DNA from: Marinospirillum sp031581385
Lineage (GTDB): Bacteria; Pseudomonadota; Gammaproteobacteria; Pseudomonadales; Halomonadaceae
Reading direction: 5' to 3'
Assembly (NCBI RefSeq): GCF_044810985.1
Contig: NZ_CP085242.1
Location: forward strand, 434,001-498,000
Length of the DNA: 64,000 nucleotides
In this document: in pieces, positions 8,671 through 17,463 of the stretch
How positions within the stretch are numbered: the first letter of the stretch is position 1
How the letters are laid out: each line of letters opens with the position of its first letter
The notes under the pieces: generated by a model
The model's database searches: none
Seen by the model: only the letters and a program-made list of their open reading frames with translations
Told to the model about the DNA's origin: nothing
Program-made: the position numbers and the translations under genes

Positions 8671-10047
8671 TCAGATAAAGGTGATACCCACCGCAAAAAG
8701 CTGTTCCACTTCACGGATTTTGCGTTTGTCGACCAGGAAAAGGATGACCTGGTCTTCTGACTGGATAACCAGATCGCCATGGGCAATCAGAACTTCCTTG
8801 CCGCGCACCAGCGCCCCTATGGTTACCCCTTCAGGCAGGTTGATCTGTTCCAGGGATTTGCCAACAATCTTGGAGCTTTTTTCATCCCCGATGGCTACGG
8901 CTTCGATGGCTTCAGCCGCGCCGCGCCTCAGCGAATGCACATTCTTCACCTGACCTCGGCGCACATGGGTGAGGAGACTGCCGATGGTCGCCAACTGGGG
9001 TGAGAAAGCAATATCCACTTCACCGCCCTGTACCAGATCCACATAGGCGGCATTGTTGATCAGGGTCATGACCTTGCCAGCACCCATGCGTTTGGCCAGC
9101 ATCGACGACATGATGTTGACTTCATCGTCATTGGTGACAGCGCAGAAGATATCCACGTGATCGATGCTTTCTTCTTGCAGCAGGGTTTTGTCGGTTGCCG
9201 TGCCATTCAATACCACCGTGCGTTCGAGTTTTTCCGCCAGCTCCACACAGCGGGCCTGGGAGTACTCAATCAGCTTGACCTGATACTCTTTCTCCAGGCT
9301 TTCCGCCAGACGTTCACCGATATTGCCACCCCCGGCAATGACAATGCGCTTATAGCTGTGATCCACCTTGCGCATTTCACTCATGACCGTGCGGATATCC
9401 TTGCGCGCGGCTATGAAAAAGACTTCGTCCTCTTCCTCAATCACCGTGCTGCCCTTGGGCAATAATGCCTGGTTCTGGCGATAAATAGCCGCAACCCGGG
9501 TATCCACATTGGGAATATGCTGGCGTAGGGCGGAGAGTTGCTGACCGACTAGAGGGCCACCCCGGTGTGCCTTGACGGCCACCAGCTGCACCAGGCCCCC
9601 GGCAAAGTCCAGGACCTGAAGTGCGCCGGGGTATTCAATCAGGCGACGAATATGATTGGTGACCACCTGTTCGGGGCTGATCAGCACATCAATATCAAAA
9701 CCCCGTTCGGTGCGGAACAGACCCTTGCGTGACAGGTAGGCAGCAGAGCGTACCCTGGCAATCTTGCTGGGCGTGTTGAATAAAGCGTGGGCGACCTGAC
9801 AGGCGACCATGTTGACTTCATCGGAATTGGTCACCGCAATGATCATGTCGGCATCCTCGCAACCGGCCTGGCGCAGAACCGCCGGGTAGGAAGCCTTGCC
9901 CTGAATAATGCGAATATCCAGTTTGTTCTGCAGATCACGCAGGCGGTCGGCATTGGCATCAACGATGGTGATATCGTTTTCCTCACCGGCCAGATTTTCA
10001 GCCAGGGTGCCACCGACCTGTCCTGCACCAAGAATAATGATTTTCAT
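8671..10047 (-). CDS. trkA: Trk potassium uptake regulatory protein TrkA
   Basis: The 458-residue cytoplasmic protein is made of two tandem RCK (TrkA-N plus TrkA-C) units. The first begins MKIIILGAGQVGGTLA and the second KRIVIAGGGNIGERLAESL, both nucleotide-binding GxGxxG folds. TrkA gates the TrkH K+ channel subunit in response to nucleotides. It lies directly downstream of trkH on the same strand with a 27-bp gap, so the two are probably cotranscribed. Length equals the usual TrkA size. Confidence 0.96.
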   Translation of the reverse strand: MKIIILGAGQVGGTLAENLAGEENDITIVDANADRLRDLQNKLDIRIIQGKASYPAVLRQAGCEDADMIIAVTNSDEVNMVACQVAHALFNTPSKIARVRSAAYLSRKGLFRTERGFDIDVLISPEQVVTNHIRRLIEYPGALQVLDFAGGLVQLVAVKAHRGGPLVGQQLSALRQHIPNVDTRVAAIYRQNQALLPKGSTVIEEEDEVFFIAARKDIRTVMSEMRKVDHSYKRIVIAGGGNIGERLAESLEKEYQVKLIEYSQARCVELAEKLERTVVLNGTATDKTLLQEESIDHVDIFCAVTNDDEVNIMSSMLAKRMGAGKVMTLINNAAYVDLVQGGEVDIAFSPQLATIGSLLTHVRRGQVKNVHSLRRGAAEAIEAVAIGDEKSSKIVGKSLEQINLPEGVTIGALVRGKEVLIAHGDLVIQSEDQVILFLVDKRKIREVEQLFAVGITFI

Positions 10048-10074
10048 AACTAAAACTCCTTCGAGTGGCCGGGA

Positions 10075-11613
10075 TCAGGAACGCCAGAATGCACGGGTAA
10101 AGAGAATCATGAAGGTCACGATTTCCAGGCGACCCAGAATCATGCCCAGAGCCAGCAGCCATTTGCCCAGATCCGGCAGGCTGGAAAAGTTACCCGCAGG
10201 GCCAACCGTCACACCCAGTCCGGGGCCGACATTGGCCACAGCAGTGACGGCAGCGGTAAAACTGGTGATGAAATCCAGCCCCATAAAAGACAGAGCCAGA
10301 GCCAGGGCGGCAATGGTGGCAAAGAAAAAGAAGGCAAAGGCCACCATGGAGCGAATGACATCATCCGGGACGTGGCGGCCATTGTAACTCTGGGAAAAAA
10401 CCCCGCGCGGGTGGAGAAGAGCCAGCATCTGGTTGCGCATCAGCATGATCGAGAGCTGGTGACGAAACACCTTGAACCCCCCGCTGGTGGAACCGGAACA
10501 CCCCCCGACAAACATCAGATACAAAAAGAAAATCACCGCAAAGGTGCCCCAGCCATTGTAGTCACTGGAGGCATAACCCGTGGTGGTAACCACCGAAACA
10601 ATATTGAAGGCTGCATGGGTCAGGGCCTCAAACCAGGGCCATTCACGCTGGGTGATCAGATAAAGACTGAGCAAAAGAATGGCCGTCAGCAAAATCTTGG
10701 ATAAGGCATGCACCTGACTGTCCCTGAATAGGGGTAGAGGCCGCCCCTGGATCAGGTGCACATAGAGCACAAAGGGTAGAGCCCCCAAAAACATGAACAA
10801 AATACTGATCCACAAAATCCAGGGCGTCTTGGCGAAATGCCCCATGGAGGCATCGTAGTTGGCAAAGCCGCCAGTGGCCGAGGTGGTCAAACCATGCACC
10901 AGGGCATCAAAGCCATTCATGCCCGCCAGCCAGTAACTGAGAATACAGGCCAGGGTGAGACCCAAATAAACCTTGCCGATGGCCTTGGCAATGGTGCCTG
11001 AGCGGGGCATGGCTTTTTCCGACCAGTCGGAGGATTCAGACTGGAAAAGGCGCATCCCACCGACCTGCAGGAAGGGCAGGATGGCCATGCCCAGAACGAT
11101 GATCCCGATCCCCCCCAGCCACTGCAGTATGGCGCGCCAGAGGAGAATGCCGTGGGACATGGTGTCCAGCCCGGAAAGAACCGTGGAACCGGTGGTGGTC
11201 AGCCCGGAGACGGACTCAAACATGGCATCGGCCACGGAGAGCTGGGTGGTACCAAAGTACAAAGGAATCGAGGAAAAGAAGCTCAGGACGATCCAGCCCA
11301 GGGAGGTCAGCAGAAAAATCTGGCGTCCCCGTAGATTGAAGGGCACCAGGGAACCCAGTACCACCATGGCTCCCCCGGACACCAGGGTGAAGAGCATGGA
11401 ATAAAAGAAGATTTCGGTGTCTTCAGGCTGCCCTTCCAGAGACAGCAGAATCACCGGAGCCAACTGGAAACTGCCCAGTAACAGCAGCAGCATACCCAGA
11501 AGCTTGATGATCGGGGCCAGCCATTCAAAAACCTGGCGAAAGGGAGAGTATTCCTGACGCCGATCCGCATGGCTCTGATTATTGGGTACCTGGTGCCTGG
11601 GTGAAGATTGCAT
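10075..11613 (-). CDS. trkH: Trk potassium channel subunit TrkH
   Basis: The 512-residue polytopic protein has the pore-loop glycines of the TrkH/KtrB superfamily, for example SGLTTTGSTVLSGLD, TSATGGFANYD, VTTTGYASSDYNGWG and AVTAVANVGPGLG. It has a hydrophilic N-terminal extension (about 25 residues) compared with typical TrkH. With TrkA it forms the K+ uptake system used in osmoadaptation, consistent with the betaine importer elsewhere in the window. The start shown is the first ATG; a shorter start within the extension is possible. Confidence 0.94.
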   Translation of the reverse strand: MQSSPRHQVPNNQSHADRRQEYSPFRQVFEWLAPIIKLLGMLLLLLGSFQLAPVILLSLEGQPEDTEIFFYSMLFTLVSGGAMVVLGSLVPFNLRGRQIFLLTSLGWIVLSFFSSIPLYFGTTQLSVADAMFESVSGLTTTGSTVLSGLDTMSHGILLWRAILQWLGGIGIIVLGMAILPFLQVGGMRLFQSESSDWSEKAMPRSGTIAKAIGKVYLGLTLACILSYWLAGMNGFDALVHGLTTSATGGFANYDASMGHFAKTPWILWISILFMFLGALPFVLYVHLIQGRPLPLFRDSQVHALSKILLTAILLLSLYLITQREWPWFEALTHAAFNIVSVVTTTGYASSDYNGWGTFAVIFFLYLMFVGGCSGSTSGGFKVFRHQLSIMLMRNQMLALLHPRGVFSQSYNGRHVPDDVIRSMVAFAFFFFATIAALALALSFMGLDFITSFTAAVTAVANVGPGLGVTVGPAGNFSSLPDLGKWLLALGMILGRLEIVTFMILFTRAFWRS

Positions 11614-11781
11614 AAGCGTCCCTGTGGGAATCCTGGAATCAAAGCGGCTAGCTTAACGCCAGTGCAGCAAAGAGGCCAGTCTTAGAGCAAAGTTTTCCGG
11701 GTTGAAATTTGCACTCTATTGGGGCGCTATCTAGACTCCACCCAAACACTTAAAGCAACAATAAAATTAAGGATATTAAGC

Positions 11782-13707
11782 ATGCAGCTATCCAAACGCA
11801 TGGGAATCCGCAGCAAGCTGATTCTAATGACCGGTCTACCCACCCTGTTTCTGGTGATTTTCTCCTTGCTGGGGTTCAATCAGCGGGCCGAGATGGCCGG
11901 AAATATGCTGCAGCTGGAAGAAGGCGTAGAGCTTTCGGTATTGATGGGCTCTTTAGCCCATGAAATGCAGATTGAACGAGGCATGAGCGCCGGTTATCTG
12001 GGCAGTGACGGGCGCAACTTTGCCTCCGAATTACCCGCCCAGCGCGAGGCCAGTGATCAACGCCGTGAAGCCCTGCTTCTTTACCTGGATCAAACCTCCC
12101 TGGAGGGCCTGGATGAAGAAATGCGTCGGCTGGTTAACCAGGCCAGAGAGGGTTTGCAGGGGCTGGATCAACTGCGCCGCCGTATTAGCAATCAGCAGGT
12201 GCCCGGGCCGGAAGCCATCAGCTTTTACACCCGATCCATCAGCCAGCTACTGGATGTGCCCGGTCTTCTCCCTGCGCTGAGTGATGATCGTCGTATTGCC
12301 CGCCAGGCCAATGCCTACAGTAACCTGCTGCAGGGTAAGGAAAGAGCTGGTATCGAAAGAGCCTTGCTGACCAACACCTTCAGTCTGGGGCACTTTTCCA
12401 GTGAATTGCTGGTTCGCTATCTGTCCAATGCCGCTGAACAAAAGGCTTTTCTGGAAAACTTTCACTTCTACGCCCGTCCTGCACAGAAGGATTTTTTCGA
12501 GGAAAGGGTTTCAGGCGAGGCGGTCGAGCAGGTGACTGAAATCAAGAAGTATGCAGTGGAAAACCTGCAGGCCAATGAACTCAACCGGGATGCCCAGGAA
12601 TGGTTTGCTCTTTCAACAGAGCGAATCAATCGCTTGCAGGAGGTGGAAGCCCGTTTATCGCAGGACTTGCAGACATCCGCTGCGGGCCTGCGCACCCAGG
12701 CACGCTGGGAGATGCTGGTTTACACAGGTCTGGCTTTGCTCGTCGTGCTGGCCACCTTGATACTGGCAGGCCGTCTGATACGGCAATTGCTTGCCCAGTT
12801 GGGTGGAGAACCTCAGGATGCCAGTTCTCTGGCCCGAGCCATAGCCGAAGATCGACTGGATCAGAAGGTCCGGGTTCATCAAGGGGATAACCACAGCCTG
12901 ATGGCCGCCATGAACCGCATGCAGCAGCAACTCTCGAAGCGGGTGGCTGCGATCAGGCAGTCCGTCCTGGCCATCCACACGGCGGCCAGTGAAATAGCCG
13001 CAGGCAACTCCGATCTTTCTCAGCGCACCGAAGAGCAGGCTTCCAGCCTGGAAGAAACCGCCTCCAGCATGGAGGAACTGACATCAACCGTGGTGCATAA
13101 CACCGAGCAGGCAGTGGAAGGACGGGATCTGGCCAAGGTGGCCAGTGACAAGGCTGATGAGGGCTATCACCAGGTGGATGAGGCGGTGATCACCATGAAG
13201 GAGCTGACGCAAAGCTCCGAGCAGATCACCAGCATTATCTCGGTGATTGATGGCATTGCTTTCCAGACCAATATTCTGGCCTTGAATGCTGCCGTGGAAG
13301 CGGCCAGAGCCGGTCGACACGGCCAGGGGTTTGCTGTGGTGGCCAGTGAAGTGCGCAGTCTGGCCCAGCGTTCATCCACCGCGGCCAGAGAAATCCAGCA
13401 ACTGATCAAACGCGATGCCGAAATCGTTCAACGCAGCAGTCAGTTGGTGATGGGAACAGGGCAGGTGATTCAGGAGGTGGTGGAATCCATCCGCAAGGTG
13501 AGTCAGCTGATGGGAGAGATTGCTGAAGCCTCGGAAGAACAGCGCCTGGGCATTGAGCAGGTCAACCAGGCGGTGACCCAGATGGATGAGGTGACCCAAC
13601 AGAACGCAGCCCTGGTTGAGGAGGCTGCAGCGGCCGCTGAGTCCCTGGAAGAGCAGGCGGATCAACTGACTGAATCAGTCAGTGGCTTCAAGTTGGCCGA
13701 AGACTAA
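11782..13707 (+). CDS. Methyl-accepting chemotaxis protein with NIT sensor domain
   Basis: The 641-residue receptor has a membrane helix at about 17-35 and a periplasmic NIT domain of about 250 residues containing HEMQIERGMSAGYLGSDG, typical of nitrate/nitrite-sensing domains. A second helix (VYTGLALLVVLATLILAG), a HAMP-like segment and a full signalling tip (IISVIDGIAFQTNILALNAA, GRHGQGFAVVASEVRSLAQR) follow. The ATG at 11782 is preferred over an in-frame start at 11719 because AAGGAT lies 7-8 nt upstream. There is no C-terminal CheR-binding pentapeptide. Its stop shares CTAA with the stop of the convergent yejF. The ligand is inferred from the domain only. Confidence 0.92.
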   Translation: MQLSKRMGIRSKLILMTGLPTLFLVIFSLLGFNQRAEMAGNMLQLEEGVELSVLMGSLAHEMQIERGMSAGYLGSDGRNFASELPAQREASDQRREALLLYLDQTSLEGLDEEMRRLVNQAREGLQGLDQLRRRISNQQVPGPEAISFYTRSISQLLDVPGLLPALSDDRRIARQANAYSNLLQGKERAGIERALLTNTFSLGHFSSELLVRYLSNAAEQKAFLENFHFYARPAQKDFFEERVSGEAVEQVTEIKKYAVENLQANELNRDAQEWFALSTERINRLQEVEARLSQDLQTSAAGLRTQARWEMLVYTGLALLVVLATLILAGRLIRQLLAQLGGEPQDASSLARAIAEDRLDQKVRVHQGDNHSLMAAMNRMQQQLSKRVAAIRQSVLAIHTAASEIAAGNSDLSQRTEEQASSLEETASSMEELTSTVVHNTEQAVEGRDLAKVASDKADEGYHQVDEAVITMKELTQSSEQITSIISVIDGIAFQTNILALNAAVEAARAGRHGQGFAVVASEVRSLAQRSSTAAREIQQLIKRDAEIVQRSSQLVMGTGQVIQEVVESIRKVSQLMGEIAEASEEQRLGIEQVNQAVTQMDEVTQQNAALVEEAAAAAESLEEQADQLTESVSGFKLAED

Positions 13708-15311
13708 CAGCCCGCGGCTTCCAGAAGCTGACGGGTGTATTCGGTTTGCGGCTGGGTGAAGAGCTTCTCGGTTTCCGCCAGTTCGATCTGTTGACCGTCT
13801 TTCATCACCAGAATGCGGTGACTGAGCGCACGCACCACACGCAGGTCATGGCTGATAAAAAGATAGGCCAGTTGGTGTTTGCGTTGCAGTTCACGCAACA
13901 GCTCAATGACCTGGGTCTGAACGCTGCGATCCAGAGCCGAAGTGGGTTCATCCAACACCAGCAGGCGCGGGCGCAGTATCAGGGCGCGGGCTATGGCAAT
14001 CCGCTGGCGCTGACCCCCGGAAAATTCATGCGGGTAGCGATGCCGGGCGCTGGTTTCCAGCCCGACCTCCTGCAGGACGGTGCAGACCTCCTGATCCACG
14101 GCTGCAGCACTCAATCCGGGTTGATGCAGTTTCAGGCCTTCGGCCACGATGGCTGCGACACTCATACGCGGGCTCAGGCTGCCATAGGGGTCCTGAAAAA
14201 CCACCTGCATTTTACGCCGCCAGGGCAGCAGGGCTTTCTGGTTCAGGTTTTCCAACCGGGTGCCTTGCAGTTGGATGCTGCCTTGAGAACAGCTTTGCAG
14301 ACGCAGCAAACCCAAAGCCAGAGTGGTTTTGCCCGAACCACTTTCCCCGACGATACCCAGGGTTTCACCTTCGCGCAGCTCCAATGACTGATCTTCCACA
14401 GCCACAAAAGAAGAAGGCTTTTTCCAGGGCAAAAGGCTGGTTCGCGGGCGTGGAAATTCGATGCGCAGGTTTTTGGCTTCCAGTAAACGCGAGCTGGTTT
14501 CAGGAACCGGATAGGCCTGACCACTGGGTTCACTGCCCAGCAGGTGGCGGGTGTAGGCTTCCTGGGGGTTGGCAAAGAGTTCTGGCGTTGCCTGGGTTTC
14601 CACCAGTTGCCCCTGATGCATCACCGCCACCCGGTCACTGTATTGGCGTACCAGATTTAAATCATGGGTAATCAGGACGACAGCCATGCCTCTGGATTGC
14701 TGAAGATCACGCAACAGATCCAGAATCTGTTTCTGTACGGTGACATCCAAAGCCGTGGTGGGCTCATCAGCCAGCAGAATATCCGGGTCATTGGCCAGGG
14801 CCATGGCAATCATCACCCGCTGGCGCTGACCGCCGGAAAGCTGGTGGGGCCAGGCCTGGGCCAAACGCTCCGGGTCAGGCAGGCGTACCGCCTCCAGCAA
14901 CTCAAGAGAGCGCTGATAGGCCGCCTGGCCGGTCAGACCCTGATGCAGGCGCAGGCTTTCACTGATTTGTTTATGCACCCGATGCAGAGGGTTCAGAGAG
15001 GTCATGGGCTCCTGGAAAATCATTGCCAGGCGCTTTCCACGCAAACGCCGCAGTTTTTTGTCAGCTTGTCCGACGATTTCGCTGCTGCCTGCACCACTGA
15101 CATCAGCAAGCTGAATACTGCCGGTCACTTCGGCATTGTCAGGCAAAAGGCCGAGAGCGGCCAGGGCCGTGACCGATTTCCCGGAACCACTTTCCCCCAC
15201 CAGGGCCAGGGTTTCGCCACGACTCAGGGTCAGGCTGACCTGCTTGAGAGCCGGAGGATTGTCGGCAAAGCGCACACTGAGACTGTCAATGTTCAAAAGC
15301 GGCAGGCTCAT
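13704..15311 (-). CDS. yejF: YejF-type oligopeptide ABC transporter, tandem ATPase
   Basis: The 535-residue protein carries two ABC ATPase domains. Walker A motifs are GESGSGKSV and GESGSGKTT, signatures are LSGGQRQRVM and FSGGQRQRIA, and Walker B segments are DILLADEPTTALD and LLVLDEPTSALD. The fused arrangement and oligopeptide-type linker match YejF. It is the last gene of yejABEF, overlapping yejE by 4 nt. The complex imports short peptides (microcin C in enteric bacteria). Confidence 0.93.
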   Translation of the reverse strand: MSLPLLNIDSLSVRFADNPPALKQVSLTLSRGETLALVGESGSGKSVTALAALGLLPDNAEVTGSIQLADVSGAGSSEIVGQADKKLRRLRGKRLAMIFQEPMTSLNPLHRVHKQISESLRLHQGLTGQAAYQRSLELLEAVRLPDPERLAQAWPHQLSGGQRQRVMIAMALANDPDILLADEPTTALDVTVQKQILDLLRDLQQSRGMAVVLITHDLNLVRQYSDRVAVMHQGQLVETQATPELFANPQEAYTRHLLGSEPSGQAYPVPETSSRLLEAKNLRIEFPRPRTSLLPWKKPSSFVAVEDQSLELREGETLGIVGESGSGKTTLALGLLRLQSCSQGSIQLQGTRLENLNQKALLPWRRKMQVVFQDPYGSLSPRMSVAAIVAEGLKLHQPGLSAAAVDQEVCTVLQEVGLETSARHRYPHEFSGGQRQRIAIARALILRPRLLVLDEPTSALDRSVQTQVIELLRELQRKHQLAYLFISHDLRVVRALSHRILVMKDGQQIELAETEKLFTQPQTEYTRQLLEAAGC

Positions 15312-16375
15312 GCTTTGCTCTCCTGTGGGGCCAGGGTTTTGCGCGGATCAAAGGCATCGCGCACCCCTTCACCAATAAACACCAGCAGGGTCAAAAGAAT
15401 GGCCAGAGTCATGAAGGCCGTGATGCCCAACCAGGGGGATTGCAGGTTGCTTTTGCCCTGAGCCACCAGTTCACCCAGGGAAGGTGTGCCCGGTGGCATG
15501 CCAAAGCCCAGAAAATCCAGAGCAGTCAGGGTGGTGATGGCCCCGGTGAACAAAAAAGGCAGAAAGGTCAGGGTGGCGACCAGAGCATTGGGCAATACAT
15601 GGCGGAAAATAATCAGGCGGTTGGGCAGGCCCAGAGCGCGTGCAGCCCGGACATATTCCAGATTGCGTGCCCTCAGGCACTCAGCACGAACCAGATCCAC
15701 CAGCGCTGTCCAGCTGAACAGCAGCAGGATCAACAAGAGCCACCAGAAACCGGGATTGATGATGCTGGAAAGAATGATCAGAACAAAGAGGGTGGGCAGC
15801 CCCGTCCAGATTTCAATAAAGCGCTGGCCCCAGAGATCCAGGCGTCCGCCGTAATAGCCCTGCAGAGCACCGACCAGGACACCAACAATACTGCTGCCCA
15901 GTGTCAGTATCAGGGCAAAGAGAATTGACAACCGAAGACTGTAAATCACCCGTGCCAGCACATCGCGACCCTGATCGTCCGTGCCCAGCCAGTTCTCGCG
16001 CGAAGGCGGGGTGGGGGCCGGTGAAGTCAGGTCATAATTGATGGTCGAGGCGGCAAAAGGAATCAACGGCCAGAGCATCCAGCCTTCTTCGTTAACCAGC
16101 TCGGCCAGATAGGGATCACGGTAATCAGCATCAATGGGCAGATCGCCACCAAAGGTGGTTTCCGGGTAGTCTTCCAGGAGTGGGAAATAGAGTTCACTTT
16201 GATAACTGACCACCAGAGGCTTGCTGTTGGCAACCAGCTCGGCGGCCAGGCTGACCGCAAAAACCGCCAGAAAAATCCACAGAGACCACCAGGCCCGGCG
16301 GTTGGCCCGGAATAATTGCCAGCGGTATTGATTCAAAGGTGAGAGCCTGAAGAAAACAAACGCCATCCGGATCAC
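15308..16375 (-). CDS. yejE: YejE-type peptide ABC transporter permease
   Basis: The 355-residue permease has an N-terminal helix, a long periplasmic loop with SRENWLGTDDQGRDVLARVIY (the OppC-type signature region) and five further helices. The EAA loop is present as EYVRAARALGLPNRLIIFRH. The annotated GTG overlaps the yejB stop in GTGA; an ATG three codons in is an alternative. It pairs with YejB to form the translocation pore. Confidence 0.93.
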   Translation of the reverse strand: MIRMAFVFFRLSPLNQYRWQLFRANRRAWWSLWIFLAVFAVSLAAELVANSKPLVVSYQSELYFPLLEDYPETTFGGDLPIDADYRDPYLAELVNEEGWMLWPLIPFAASTINYDLTSPAPTPPSRENWLGTDDQGRDVLARVIYSLRLSILFALILTLGSSIVGVLVGALQGYYGGRLDLWGQRFIEIWTGLPTLFVLIILSSIINPGFWWLLLILLLFSWTALVDLVRAECLRARNLEYVRAARALGLPNRLIIFRHVLPNALVATLTFLPFLFTGAITTLTALDFLGFGMPPGTPSLGELVAQGKSNLQSPWLGITAFMTLAILLTLLVFIGEGVRDAFDPRKTLAPQESKA

Positions 16376-17457
16376 TGCTCCCGTGAAGAAAAGTCGATTC
16401 TTGGATCAATCAGCATATAGGTCAAATCACTGATCAGCTTCAGCACCAGTCCAATCAGGGTGAACAGATACAGGGTGCCAAAGACCACCGGGTAATCCCT
16501 TTGCACAACGGCTTCAAAGCCCAGCAGGCCCAGACCATCCAGAGAAAAAATCACCTCAATCAAGAGCGAGCCGGTGAAAAAGATGCTCACCAGAGCGGCG
16601 GGCATCCCGGCAATAATAATCAGCATGGCATTGCGAAAGACATGGCCGTAAAGCACTTGACGATCATTAACACCCTTGGCCCTTGCGGTCAGTACATATT
16701 GCTTGTGGATTTCATCCAGAAACGAGTTTTTGGTCAAAAGGGTCAGGGTGGCAAAGCCGGAAATGGTCATCGCCAGCACGGGCAGGGTTAGGTGCCAGAA
16801 ATAATCCAGAATCTTGGCGTACCAACTGAGATCCTCAAAATTATCGGACGTCAGGCCGCGTAGAGGAAACCAGTCCAGATAGCTGCCCCCGGCAAAGAGT
16901 ACGATCAGCAAAATGGCAAATAAAAAGCCGGGAATGGCATAGCCGACAATTACCACCGAAGAAGTCCAGACATCAAAACGGCTGCCATGATGCAGGGCCT
17001 TGCGAATCCCCAGGGGAATGGAAATCAGATAAATCAGCAGGGTAGACCAGAGCCCCAGGGAAATAGAAACCGGCATCTTGTCGAGAATCAGCTCACCCAC
17101 ACTCTGGCTGCGAAAGAAGCTATCGCCCAGATCAAAACGCAGATAATTGCCGACCATCAGAAAGAAACGCTCATGCACCGGGCGATCAAAACCAAACTGC
17201 TGTTCAAGTTCAGCAATGAACTGGGCATCAATCCCCTGGGAACCCCGGTAGCCGGAATCATCGCTGTTGTTGGCCACTTCACTGGCGGCAGAGGAGTCCA
17301 TGCGGGTACTGCTCATGCTATCCAGGCCACCCATCTGGGCCATGACCTGTTCAATCGGGCCACCCGGTGCAGCCTGAATAATGACAAAATTCAGCAGCAG
17401 TATCCCCAGCAAGGTGGGGGGAATCAGCAGCAGCCTTCGGAACAGATAGGGCAGCAT
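16372..17457 (-). CDS. yejB: YejB-type peptide ABC transporter permease
   Basis: The 361-residue OppB-family permease begins with a membrane helix (RLLLIPPTLLGILLLNFVIIQ). Its periplasmic loop is long and polar, with many Ser and Asp residues at about 45-75. The EAA-type loop YVLTARAKGVNDRQVLYGHVF is present. It is 6 bp downstream of yejA and overlaps yejE by 4 nt, so the operon is tightly coupled. Confidence 0.93.
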   Translation of the reverse strand: MLPYLFRRLLLIPPTLLGILLLNFVIIQAAPGGPIEQVMAQMGGLDSMSSTRMDSSAASEVANNSDDSGYRGSQGIDAQFIAELEQQFGFDRPVHERFFLMVGNYLRFDLGDSFFRSQSVGELILDKMPVSISLGLWSTLLIYLISIPLGIRKALHHGSRFDVWTSSVVIVGYAIPGFLFAILLIVLFAGGSYLDWFPLRGLTSDNFEDLSWYAKILDYFWHLTLPVLAMTISGFATLTLLTKNSFLDEIHKQYVLTARAKGVNDRQVLYGHVFRNAMLIIIAGMPAALVSIFFTGSLLIEVIFSLDGLGLLGFEAVVQRDYPVVFGTLYLFTLIGLVLKLISDLTYMLIDPRIDFSSREQ

Positions 17458-17463
17458 AGGGGG